Assembly: GCA_045641345.1 (NCBI GenBank)
Contig: JAZUGR010000028.1
Span: 1 to 57,467, forward strand
Reading direction: 5' to 3'
Length of the DNA: 57,467 nt
DNA from: Cacconaster sp045641345
GTDB taxonomy: Bacteria > Bacteroidota > Bacteroidia > Bacteroidales > UBA932
This document shows positions 43,516 through 52,092 of this stretch, piece by piece; position 1 is the stretch's first letter, and every line of letters starts with the position of its first letter. Position numbers and translations under genes: made by a program. The notes under the pieces are model-generated. The model searched no databases. It saw nothing but the letters and a program-made list of their open reading frames with translations, and had not been told where the DNA came from.

Positions 43516-44902
43516 CTGACTTTTCGCACTCTGCCTCAGCAGCACCCTTGAGATAATTGGGAAGATTCAGACCGGCCATCGAGAACAGGTCGTTGAGCGG
43601 GGGCACCGACCCCATCATACCCGATATGAAATTGGATGTGGCTGTACGGCCATCCTTGCCGTTGCCGCCGTCCCATACTGTAACCTTGTCGATCTTTATC
43701 CCCTTCACAGCCTCGACCTGGGTCTTTACAAGCTCGGGCAGTTTGTCGGAAATGAGCATTGTGATGGCATCCTTTGCATCGCCTCCGGCAGCTACGACGA
43801 GACGGTTGAAACCCTCGGCCTGCTTGGAGAGGATTTCATAGGTACCGCGTGCCTGCGCCTCCATCTTGGCATAGATGGCATCGGCCTCACCCTTTGCCTC
43901 GCGGCGCAACTTTTCAGCCTCTGCCTCGGCCGCTATTATCATTTTCTGCTTCTCGATCTCGGCAGCCACCACGATATTGGCTTCCTGTGTGGCCTTTTCC
44001 CTGTCGGCACGCGCAATCTCGGCGTCGCGTTCGCTCCTGTAGGCCTCCTCAAGGGCCTTTGCCGCCTGGACCTTCTCGGCAGCCACGGCCTTGCGCTCGG
44101 CCTCGGCCTGCCTCTCACGGCGCAATGCATCCGACTGCGCGATGGATATCAGCGAATTGTTCTCGCCTTCCACAGCCTTTGCATTGGCATCCGCGGTGTT
44201 GATACGGGTATCCCTCGAAGTCTCTGCGATACGGATGTCCTTGTCACGGTCGGCCTCGGCCTTTCCGATTTCACCATAGCGGTTCTGCTCAGCCACGCTC
44301 TTCTTGGCATCATTGATTGCCTTTGCCGCAGCCTCCTTTCCAAGAGCCTCGATGTAGCCCGATTCGTCGCGGATATCGGTTACGTTGACGTTTATCAGCT
44401 TCAGGCCTATCTTGCGCAACTCTGCCTCAACGTTGGTGCTGACATTGGCAAGGAACTTGTCGCGGTCGGAGTTGATTTCCTCGATATCCATAGTTGCTAT
44501 GACAAGACGCAGCTGACCGAAGAGAATATCGGTGGCGATGTTGCGGATGTCGTCGGTGGAGAGGCCGAGAAGGCGCTCGGCAGCATTGGTCATACTGTCG
44601 GCCTCCGTGCTGATTCCCACCGTGAAGCGGCAGGGCACGTCGACACGTATGTTCTGTTTGGAAAGAGCGTTGGTAAGGTTGCACTCGATGCTTATCGGAG
44701 TAAGGTCGAGATACGAATAGCTCTGGAATACGGGCCAGATGAAGGCGGCACCGCCATGTATGCATTTTGCCGAATTGTTGCGCCCTGTCTTGCCATATAT
44801 CACAAGCACCTTGTCGGAAGGACAGCGGCGATAACGCTTGAGTATCGCGGCGATGGTTACCACGGCCACGAATACGATGATTAGAATGATACCGATTGCC
44901 AT
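43493..44902 (-). CDS. Flotillin-family SPFH membrane protein
   Basis: The 469-residue protein has an N-terminal membrane hairpin or helix (MAIGIILIIVFVAVVTIAAIL). The SPFH/band-7 domain follows (about 30-190). Next is a long Ala/Glu/Lys coiled coil (about 195-350, many AEAEKLRREA-type repeats), then a conserved C-terminal flotillin region (ITMLISDKLPELVKTQVEAVKG). Flotillins scaffold membrane microdomains. The NfeD-like partner gene is 11 bases upstream, the standard yuaF/yqiK-type pairing, and the HTH gene follows with overlap. The end has an extra acidic tail (CEKSDVDSSEH). Confidence 0.95.
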   Translation of the reverse strand: MAIGIILIIVFVAVVTIAAILKRYRRCPSDKVLVIYGKTGRNNSAKCIHGGAAFIWPVFQSYSYLDLTPISIECNLTNALSKQNIRVDVPCRFTVGISTEADSMTNAAERLLGLSTDDIRNIATDILFGQLRLVIATMDIEEINSDRDKFLANVSTNVEAELRKIGLKLINVNVTDIRDESGYIEALGKEAAAKAINDAKKSVAEQNRYGEIGKAEADRDKDIRIAETSRDTRINTADANAKAVEGENNSLISIAQSDALRRERQAEAERKAVAAEKVQAAKALEEAYRSERDAEIARADREKATQEANIVVAAEIEKQKMIIAAEAEAEKLRREAKGEADAIYAKMEAQARGTYEILSKQAEGFNRLVVAAGGDAKDAITMLISDKLPELVKTQVEAVKGIKIDKVTVWDGGNGKDGRTATSNFISGMMGSVPPLNDLFSMAGLNLPNYLKGAAEAECEKSDVDSSEH

Positions 44903-44913
44903 TTTGAATTAAT

Positions 44914-45519
44914 TTAGATTATTACTGAAGTTTGTCTTTCAACCAGAAGAGTATTGCCGTCGAGCACCTCGACTACGGTGACGGGAGTTCCCGTGGGGAT
45001 TGCATCCCCGTCGGTAAGGGCGTGGTACTCGCGCACCGAACTGTTTATGGTTATCTGCACGATTCCCTCACCGGAGCGTGCGGCAGGGATGGCAAGGTAA
45101 GCCGTCCCGGTGCATCCCACAGCCGATTTGTACAAGTCGATCGTACCCGACTGCTGCATCCCCGAAAGGAATTTGAAGATATACATCACCAGCGCCACGA
45201 AAAGGGCTCCGACAAGCACCGAGATGATGACGAGAAGCACCCTGGAGGAGATTGATTCACCCAACAGTACAGCCGTCCATCCGAAACCCATACAGAAAAC
45301 CACCAGGTTGCGGAAAGTGTAGAGATTGGTGCCGGCCTGATCCGAATCGGCGCCGTCGAAATCAGTATCGGTGTCGAAATCGGCTCCCTGCAGGTCTCCG
45401 TCACCGCCGGCTCCCATAAAAGTCATTATGCTCTGAAGCACGAACACGAGCGAAGATGAAAGTGCGATGCACCATACGAACTTGTAAAACAGTTCAAGAG
45501 AATTCCACCATTCAATCAT
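44914..45519 (-). CDS. NfeD-like membrane protein, partner of the flotillin
   Basis: The start MIEWWNSLELFYKF at 45519 is preferred over one eight codons earlier. The 201-residue protein has an N-terminal membrane helix, an acidic Gly/Asp linker (GDGDLQGADFDTDTDFDGAD), two more membrane helices and a C-terminal OB-fold of the NfeD kind (GCTGTAYLAIPAARSGEG, VREYHALTDGDAIPTGTPVTVVEV). NfeD proteins act with SPFH proteins on membrane organisation and stress. The first gene of the operon, it has a promoter that overlaps an inverted repeat. Confidence 0.85.
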   Translation of the reverse strand: MIEWWNSLELFYKFVWCIALSSSLVFVLQSIMTFMGAGGDGDLQGADFDTDTDFDGADSDQAGTNLYTFRNLVVFCMGFGWTAVLLGESISSRVLLVIISVLVGALFVALVMYIFKFLSGMQQSGTIDLYKSAVGCTGTAYLAIPAARSGEGIVQITINSSVREYHALTDGDAIPTGTPVTVVEVLDGNTLLVERQTSVII

Positions 45520-45542
45520 GACACAAGATTTTAGTATAGGCA

Positions 45543-45585
45543 CAAAAATAGAAAATAATTATTGAAAAACAATAATTATTTTCTA
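45543..45585 (-). promoter_or_regulatory. Promoter of the nfeD-flotillin operon overlapping a 16-bp inverted repeat
   Basis: On the minus strand a TTG (45572-45570), 19 nt, TATTTTTG (45550-45543) gives a -33/-7 pair. The same bases are part of a perfect 16-bp AT-only-stem inverted repeat (45549-45585; arms TAGAAAATAATTATTG and its complement, 5-nt loop). The repeat also ends the phosphotransferase transcript, because it is followed by T5. It may serve as terminator, operator, or both. Confidence 0.55.
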
Positions 45586-45610
45586 CTATTTTAAAATATT
45601 TATCGAAATA

Positions 45611-46435
45611 CTAGGGGAGGTATTGATGAAAATGAGGATTTGCCTCTCCCATACTCTTCTCTATGAGCAGCGTCATCAATCCGGAATATGGCCTGATCAT
45701 GGCCGATATCTCATCCACGTCGGCATCATCGCCGAAATATCCCTTTACGAAATACCTCCAGAAATCTTTGGCCACCGGAGGCTCGAGGTGGAACGTTTCA
45801 CGTATGAAATCATCCGGGGAGAGGCAGCAGCTGAGCATCACCTGCCCTATGTCGAAATACGGATGACCGTAGGCGAAATCTCCGAGATCGATGAAGAAAT
45901 CCCCCTTGTCGGTCATAAGGGCGTTGCTGTACTGCAGGTCTCCGTGGATCGCCGTGCAGGCCTCGGGAGCGGCGAGGATGAATTCCCTGGTACGCCTGCG
46001 CTCATCTTCGCTGAAGTATGGATTTTCGTCGAGCATCTTCAGGTCGCGCTCCTTGATACTTGGAAACTGCGAGGTGTCAACTTTGGTGGAATGCAGCTTG
46101 AGGCACATCGAGGCGAACCTGCGGGCATATTCCTCAATCTTTTCGGGATGCAGCGACGTGGCGCGCGAAAACGACACCTTGCCCTGCATCCGTTCGAACT
46201 GCATACCATAGCGGCCCTCTCCATCGGTGATGAATTTCCCCGGACGGGGTGTCGGGATCCCGGTGTCATACACCTTGCGTGAATAGGCGAGTTCTTCGGC
46301 CACACGGCACTCGGGAACCGAGGCGTTGTAGAGTTTGATCATCGTGGTGGGGTCGCTGCGGTGAAAGAAACTCTGTCCGCAGGCACCCTCACCCGAATAC
46401 TCCCATTCGGCCATATTTATTTTAAGCGCATCCAT
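45611..46435 (-). CDS. Phosphotransferase of the TIGR02172 / aminoglycoside-kinase-like fold
   Basis: The 274-residue protein has the eukaryotic-like kinase fold used by APH and choline kinases. The catalytic loop is HGDLQYSNA, and the metal-binding DFG equivalent is IDLGDFAYGHPYFDIG. The ATP-lobe region is EGACGQSFFHRSD with a Lys in MIKLYN. The substrate is unknown. It starts 8 bases after the stop of the outer-membrane efflux gene on the same strand, so it looks like the fourth gene of the RND operon, and an AT-rich terminator follows it. Many proteins of this kind are not antibiotic kinases. Confidence 0.8.
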   Translation of the reverse strand: MDALKINMAEWEYSGEGACGQSFFHRSDPTTMIKLYNASVPECRVAEELAYSRKVYDTGIPTPRPGKFITDGEGRYGMQFERMQGKVSFSRATSLHPEKIEEYARRFASMCLKLHSTKVDTSQFPSIKERDLKMLDENPYFSEDERRRTREFILAAPEACTAIHGDLQYSNALMTDKGDFFIDLGDFAYGHPYFDIGQVMLSCCLSPDDFIRETFHLEPPVAKDFWRYFVKGYFGDDADVDEISAMIRPYSGLMTLLIEKSMGEANPHFHQYLP

Positions 46436-46443
46436 ATCGGTTT

Positions 46444-47790
46444 TCAGTTTTTACCTCCTCCGAGAGCCTGGTAAAGTTCCACGTAAGACCTGAGGATATC
46501 ACCTATGTTCTCGATGGAATATATCTGGGAAGAAAGCAGGTCGTTCTGGGCGGTAAGCACCTCGAGATACGTACCCCGGCCGAGCAGCATCTTGAGCTGG
46601 GTGGCATCCAACGCCCGTTTCATCGAATTCACGCGGTTGAAACTGTCGTCCACCTGATCGGTATAGGAGTCTATGGCGGCGAGCGCGTCGTTGACCTCCG
46701 TCCCTGCCTTCAGCAGCACATTGGCATATCTCATCTGCGCCTCTTCCAGACGGCTCTTGTTGACACGCAGGCGGGCCCTGTTCTGCCCTGCATTGAGCAG
46801 CGGCTGGAGCAACCCTCCCACTGCATTGTATATCAGTCCGCCGGCGGCCCACCCTATCGATCCGCTGATGGAAATCGAGGGGCAGCAGCAGGCGCGGGCA
46901 TAGTTCACGTCGTAAAACGAATAGGCAAGGTTCATCTCCTCAGCCTTCACGTCGGGGCGCACCCTGAGGGCGCGCAGGTCGATGGACTTGATTCTGGCCC
47001 CCTCGACCTGGAGAGAAGGGGAGTTCATCATAAGCGGAGCACGCCGGATATCCCCGCCATCCTTGCAGAGGAGCAGGCGCAGCGCGTTTTCGGCATTTAT
47101 CCTCATCAGACGGAGGGATTTGACCTTCTGGCGGGTGGCATAGTACGAGCCTTCGAACTGTGCCACTGCGGCTTCGTCGTTCGCGCCCGCCTGCTTGAGG
47201 TGGCGCATCGTCTCCACCGACTGTTTCCAGTTCACTTCGGCCGAATCGGCAACGTCTATCTGCGCATCGAGCACCTGCAACTCATAATACAGAGTGGCCA
47301 CTGCCGAAATCAGCTCCACACGGGCCGCCTGCTCGAAATCGGCCGCCTGCTGGCGCGAAACCTGGGCCATCCTTTTCTGGTTGGTTACCTTGCCGAAGAT
47401 ATCGAGCTCCCACGATGCGGAAGCGAACGTATATGCCCAAGTAGAGGGCTGATTTATCGAAATTCCGTTGGCAGTGGAATTGAACGTCGCAGCGGCATTG
47501 TCACCGAGGAATATGCGGGGAAGATATGCAAGGCGGGCCGCAGTGACCTGCTCATCGGCCTGTCTGACATGCTGATGGGCTATCTTCAGGTCATAATTGC
47601 AGGCAAGCGCAGTGTCGATGAGGGAGAGAAGCTCCGGTTCACAGAAGATGTCCGAATATGACGGAACTTCGATGTTCTCCACCTCCTCCGTATTGGCACT
47701 GTGATATTTGCCGTAGAGCCCGCATGAGGTTACCGCTACGGCCACAAGCACAAGGAGAGCGCCTTTGACTATGGCATCAATACTTTTCAT
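46444..47790 (-). CDS. RND efflux outer-membrane factor (NodT/OprM type)
   Basis: The 448-residue TolC-family lipoprotein (lipobox VTSCGLYG) has the two repeated helical hairpin halves (KIAHQHVRQADEQVTAARLAYLP and VNKSRLEEAQMRYANVLLKAGTEVNDAL). It forms the outer-membrane exit duct of the pump. Its start overlaps the stop of the RND pump gene by 14 bases. A phosphotransferase gene follows after 8 bases. Confidence 0.94.
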   Translation of the reverse strand: MKSIDAIVKGALLVLVAVAVTSCGLYGKYHSANTEEVENIEVPSYSDIFCEPELLSLIDTALACNYDLKIAHQHVRQADEQVTAARLAYLPRIFLGDNAAATFNSTANGISINQPSTWAYTFASASWELDIFGKVTNQKRMAQVSRQQAADFEQAARVELISAVATLYYELQVLDAQIDVADSAEVNWKQSVETMRHLKQAGANDEAAVAQFEGSYYATRQKVKSLRLMRINAENALRLLLCKDGGDIRRAPLMMNSPSLQVEGARIKSIDLRALRVRPDVKAEEMNLAYSFYDVNYARACCCPSISISGSIGWAAGGLIYNAVGGLLQPLLNAGQNRARLRVNKSRLEEAQMRYANVLLKAGTEVNDALAAIDSYTDQVDDSFNRVNSMKRALDATQLKMLLGRGTYLEVLTAQNDLLSSQIYSIENIGDILRSYVELYQALGGGKN

Positions 47791-50700
47791 ACTCTTTTTC
47801 TTTCTCCAACGGTTTTAATTTTTCCTGGATAGTCTCAAACACCACATAGAGCGAGGGCACGAGGAACAGCAGGCCCACGCAGCCCACGAACATTCCGGCC
47901 ACGGCTCCGACGCCGAGGCTGATGTTGCCCACGGCTCCGGCTCCGGTGCTGGTGATGAGCGGGAAAAGGCCTATCACCATTGTTCCGGCCGTCATCATGA
48001 TAGGGCGCAGACGGGCCTTGGAAGCCTCGAGAGCCGAATCCACTATGCTCAGCCCCTCGCGGCGTTTCTGGAGCGCGAACTCTACGATGAGAATGCCGGT
48101 TTTGGACAGCAGGCCTATCAGCATCACCACTCCGGTCTGCAGGTAGATGTTGTTGTCAAGACCCGCTATCTTCGTCATAACGAAAGCGCCCATAAGCCCG
48201 AGCGGCACGGAAAGGATGATTGAGAACGGGATGATGTAACTTTCGTACAGGCACGAAAGGATGAGATATATCAGGAGTGCCGATATGCCGAAGATTACGA
48301 GCATTCCGGATCCCTGGCTCTGCTCGCGCGTCATACCTCCGTATTCGTAGGTGTAGTCGTTGTTGAGCACCTGACGGCTGACATCTTCAACGGCCTTGAT
48401 AAGTTCTCCCGTTGACTTGCCCTGAGCCGGCGAGGCATTGATCTGAATTGAATTGAGCAGGTTGTACCTCTTGAGGCTGGTTGCACCGTAGATACGCTTC
48501 AATTTGACGAAATTGCTGATCGGAGCCATATGCCCGTCAACGGTGCGGACCAGCATCGAATTGAGCGACCGCTCGTCCAGATGGCTCTCCGGAGTTCCCT
48601 GCACCATTACCTTGTAAACCTTGCCGAAAAGGTTGACGTCGTTGATATACGCACCTCCGACGTAGGTCGACAGGGTCGTCATCAGGTCGTTGACCGTGAT
48701 GCCGGCCGTCTTGCACCTCGACACGTCCACGTTCACGAGCCACTGGGCATTGTCGACCGTAAAGCTGGAATATGCCATACCGATCGAAGGGTGGGCGTTG
48801 AGAGCCTTGACGAACTCGTCGCGCATCTGCGAAAATTCGATGATGTCGCCGCCGGTCTTGTCTTCAAGGTATATCTCGGCATTGGCCGAAACGCCGTATC
48901 CCGGAATCATAGGCATCATGAAGGGCACCACCGTGGCATCGGGATAGTGAGGAGCGATATTGTAGGCAATCTCTCCCATCGCGGTATATATCGACATGAA
49001 GTCGCGCTCAGCCCAATCCTTCATGGCTATGATGAAGAAACCGTTGTTCGAATTGGTTCCGGTGGTGAATCCGTAGCCCGAAGTCATACCGACATTAGTG
49101 ATTCCGTCGATCTTGCGTATCTCCTCCATCATACTCTCCATCGTACGGCGGGTGACGTCGAGCGAAGTGCCCGAAGGAAGGATGACGTCACACACGAAAG
49201 AGCCCTTGTCCTCCTGAGGGACAAAGCCCTGCGGAGTGGCCTTTATCGACCACACCATAAGCACCGCCGATATGGCAACGATGCCGAACGCTATCCACGG
49301 GTGCTTGATAAGCGGCCTGATGCCATTCTTATATTTGTCACTCATCCTGACGAACGCCGTATCGAAAGCAACGTTGAACCTCTGGTACAGATTCATCTTC
49401 CCGCCTTCGGCGCCGGTATTTTTGGGCTTGATCAAGATTGCGCAGAGGGCCGGCGAGAGGGTAAGCGCATTGATTGCCGAAATACCCACGGCCACGGCCA
49501 TCGAAAGGCCGAACTGGCGGAAGAAGGTTCCGCTTGTTCCGGGCATCATACTGACAGGGATGAATACCGCCATGAATACGAGCGAGGAGGTTATCACAGC
49601 CGTGGTTATCTCCTGCATCGCGTCTATAGAGGCCTTCATCGACGACTGGTATCCGGCATCGAGCTTTTCGTGCACGGCCTCAACCACCACGATGCTGTCG
49701 TCCACCACCGTTCCGATTACAAGCACAAGGGCGAAGAGGGTGATGATATTCATTGAGAAGCCCGCCACCATCATAAAGGCGAACGTACCCACCAGCGACA
49801 CTATTATGCCCACGCACGGAATCAGCGTGGATTTCCAGTCGTGCAGGAAGAGGAGCACTATGAGTATGACGAGCAGGAAAGCTTCCAACAGGGTTTTCAC
49901 AACCTCGTGTATGGACGAGTCGAGAAAGTCGTTGGTGTTCATCATAATGTCGAACTTGAGGTCGGGGCGTGCCTCCTGCTCGGCCTTGATCAGCTTGACG
50001 ATTTCGTCATTGATGACCTTGGCGTTGGACCCGGCAGTCTGGTAAACGACGCAGAGCGCTCCCGGATTGCCGTCAATCTGGCTGGAGTACAGATAATGCT
50101 CCGAACCCAGTTCAATCCTGGCGACATCCTTCAGCCTGAGAATCTCCCCGTTCCTGCTCTGGCGCACTATGATGTTCCCGAATTCCTCGACGCTCTTGAG
50201 ACGGCCCGAATAGACCATCGAATACTGCATCTGCTCCGGGGTATCCGCACCGAAGGATCCGGTGGGAGACTCTATATTCTGCTCCGAAAGGGCCGCAAGC
50301 ACGTCGGATGGCTGCATGCTGTATGAAGCGAGCACGTTGGGCTTGAGCCATATACGCATCGAATACTCGGCGCCGAACATCACGAACTTGCCGACTCCAG
50401 AGACACGCATGATCTTGGGCTTGAGGTTGATGTTCAGATAGTTGGCAAGGAACTTGCTATCGTAGTTGGGGTCCGACGACGATATCGCGAAAACCTGAAG
50501 GATCGAGTTCTGCTGTTTCATCGTCTCGACGCCGTACTGCCGCACTTCGGCAGGAAGTTTCGAAGTGACCGATGCAATGCGGTTCTGGACGTTGACGGTG
50601 GCCATATCAGGGTCTGTGCCCTGCTTGAAGAATATGGTTATTTCGGCTGCACCGGAGTTTTCGGCCGTAGAAGTCATATACATCATGTCCTCGACACCGT

Positions 50701-50911
50701 TGATGGCCTCCTCGAGAGGCACTATGACAGACTTCTGTATTGTCTGGGCGGATGCGCCGTAATAATTGGTCGAAACCGAAACGGTAGGGGGCGCGATATC
50801 CGGATACTGTTCCATAGGCAGGGACATCGCTCCCATTATGCCCACCATCACAATCAGGATACTGATTACGGAACTCAGTACCGGCTTTTTGATAAATGAC
50901 TTGAGTTGCAT
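47777..50911 (-). CDS. RND (HAE1/AcrB-type) efflux pump, inner-membrane subunit
   Basis: I place the start at MQLKSFIKKP (50911). The 1044-residue protein has twelve membrane helices with two large periplasmic loops. The helix-4 proton-relay motif VIGTVVDDSIVVVEAV has the paired Asp, and SGAAEITIFFKQGTDPD lies in the porter domain. The protein drives drug or lipid export with the proton motive force. The length and motifs agree with AcrB/MexB. It lies between the adaptor gene (4-base gap) and the outer-membrane factor (14-base overlap). Confidence 0.97.
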   Translation of the reverse strand: MQLKSFIKKPVLSSVISILIVMVGIMGAMSLPMEQYPDIAPPTVSVSTNYYGASAQTIQKSVIVPLEEAINGVEDMMYMTSTAENSGAAEITIFFKQGTDPDMATVNVQNRIASVTSKLPAEVRQYGVETMKQQNSILQVFAISSSDPNYDSKFLANYLNINLKPKIMRVSGVGKFVMFGAEYSMRIWLKPNVLASYSMQPSDVLAALSEQNIESPTGSFGADTPEQMQYSMVYSGRLKSVEEFGNIIVRQSRNGEILRLKDVARIELGSEHYLYSSQIDGNPGALCVVYQTAGSNAKVINDEIVKLIKAEQEARPDLKFDIMMNTNDFLDSSIHEVVKTLLEAFLLVILIVLLFLHDWKSTLIPCVGIIVSLVGTFAFMMVAGFSMNIITLFALVLVIGTVVDDSIVVVEAVHEKLDAGYQSSMKASIDAMQEITTAVITSSLVFMAVFIPVSMMPGTSGTFFRQFGLSMAVAVGISAINALTLSPALCAILIKPKNTGAEGGKMNLYQRFNVAFDTAFVRMSDKYKNGIRPLIKHPWIAFGIVAISAVLMVWSIKATPQGFVPQEDKGSFVCDVILPSGTSLDVTRRTMESMMEEIRKIDGITNVGMTSGYGFTTGTNSNNGFFIIAMKDWAERDFMSIYTAMGEIAYNIAPHYPDATVVPFMMPMIPGYGVSANAEIYLEDKTGGDIIEFSQMRDEFVKALNAHPSIGMAYSSFTVDNAQWLVNVDVSRCKTAGITVNDLMTTLSTYVGGAYINDVNLFGKVYKVMVQGTPESHLDERSLNSMLVRTVDGHMAPISNFVKLKRIYGATSLKRYNLLNSIQINASPAQGKSTGELIKAVEDVSRQVLNNDYTYEYGGMTREQSQGSGMLVIFGISALLIYLILSCLYESYIIPFSIILSVPLGLMGAFVMTKIAGLDNNIYLQTGVVMLIGLLSKTGILIVEFALQKRREGLSIVDSALEASKARLRPIMMTAGTMVIGLFPLITSTGAGAVGNISLGVGAVAGMFVGCVGLLFLVPSLYVVFETIQEKLKPLEKEKEYEKY

Positions 50912-50915
50912 GATA

Positions 50916-52019
50916 TTACTCCTTGGGAAGGATTTCCATATTGTCAGACATCTTCTTGACGCCGTCAAGCACTATCCTGTCGCCATCCGACAGGCCGTCG
51001 ACCACGATATATGAGGTTTCGTTAAGCCTGTAAACGTCGATGGCCGTGGATTTGGCCACGAACGTGCTGTCTGATGGAACCACCTTGTAAGCAAAATGCT
51101 TGTCCTGTATCTCATATGTGGCAGAGCGAGGTATCACGATACCGGGATACTTGAAATATGCCCTTACGGTGCCGCTGCCGCCTGCAGTGAGGATTCCGCT
51201 GGGATTTGGGAAAGCCACCCTTACGCTCACCGCGCCGGTATGCTCATCCACGATGCCCGACATCGTCTCCACCCTTCCCTTATACTTGTAGACAACTCCG
51301 TCGCCCAATATCAGGTCCATATCGGGAAGGTTGGCCATCATATTCTCCTTGCTCCCGTGACGGCTCACCGTTTCGAGATAGAAATCGGAATTGATGGACA
51401 TATAGGCGTATATCGTACTGTTGTCGCTGACTATGGTAAGAGGTTCAGGGATCGTAGGCCCGACAAGGCTTCCCTGACGGAAATTGATGTTTCCCACAAC
51501 GCCATCGTGAGGAGACCTCACGATGGTATGGTTGAGGTCGTTGCGTGCATTCTTCAATGCAGCCTCAGCTTCGGCCAGCGCAGCCTTGGCCACCATCACG
51601 GTATTCATCTGCACCTTGTACTGGTGCTCTGAAACCACGTTTTTGTCGAACAGCTGCTTGGTTGCGCTCAGTTCGAGTTCCTGAGTCTCGACATTGGCCC
51701 TGGCCATTTCCACAGAGGCCGAGCAATTGTCGAAAGCGGCCCGATATGACGTTTCGTCAACCAGAAACATAGGTTGCCCCTGTTTGACGACATCGCCTTC
51801 AGCCACAAGCACTTTGGTAAGGATACCTGTAACTTGGGGGAGAATGCTGATGTCCTGCTTGCCTCGGAGCTGGGCAGGATATTCGAAAGGCACGAAACAA
51901 GTGTCTGTCACTGCCGTCATCACCTTTTTCTCGGCAGGAGCGGCGGCATCATTGCCCTTTCCACCCCCACAGGAGCACAGCATAAGAACAATGGATGCAA
52001 GAACTGATAATCTTTTCAT
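50916..52019 (-). CDS. RND efflux periplasmic adaptor lipoprotein (MFP)
   Basis: The ATG at 52019 starts a lipoprotein signal (VLMLCSCGGG); the longer reading upstream runs into the end of the bat genes. The 367-residue protein has the barrel-sandwich (lipoyl) halves (VLVAEGDVVKQGQPMF and VRSPHDGVVGNINFRQGS) flanking a coiled-coil hairpin, followed by the beta-barrel and membrane-proximal domains. It joins the pump to the outer-membrane factor. It is the first gene of the operon, with a full consensus promoter. Confidence 0.95.
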   Translation of the reverse strand: MKRLSVLASIVLMLCSCGGGKGNDAAAPAEKKVMTAVTDTCFVPFEYPAQLRGKQDISILPQVTGILTKVLVAEGDVVKQGQPMFLVDETSYRAAFDNCSASVEMARANVETQELELSATKQLFDKNVVSEHQYKVQMNTVMVAKAALAEAEAALKNARNDLNHTIVRSPHDGVVGNINFRQGSLVGPTIPEPLTIVSDNSTIYAYMSINSDFYLETVSRHGSKENMMANLPDMDLILGDGVVYKYKGRVETMSGIVDEHTGAVSVRVAFPNPSGILTAGGSGTVRAYFKYPGIVIPRSATYEIQDKHFAYKVVPSDSTFVAKSTAIDVYRLNETSYIVVDGLSDGDRIVLDGVKKMSDNMEILPKE

Positions 52020-52057
52020 ATCATTGGTTTGTTTGTATTTCAAATTCGTCGAGTCGT

Positions 52058-52089
52058 CAAAGTTAGCAAAGGCTTCGGCAAAGACCAAA
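52058..52089 (-). promoter_or_regulatory. Promoter of the RND efflux operon
   Basis: On the minus strand TTTG (52089-52086), 20 nt, TAACTTTG (52065-52058) matches the consensus. It sits in the 73-base gap after the batD-batE gene. No adjacent TetR/MarR regulator is present, so control is not evident. Confidence 0.7.
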
Positions 52090-52092
52090 AAA

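Noticed and set aside
45611..46435. Annotation as an aminoglycoside-resistance kinase
   Set aside because: Only the general kinase fold is visible. The fold is shared by many unrelated kinases, so no resistance is claimed.
48530..49756. Open frame of 408 codons on +
   Set aside because: It is antisense to the RND pump, with composition rich in His/Arg/Gly and no recognisable domain.
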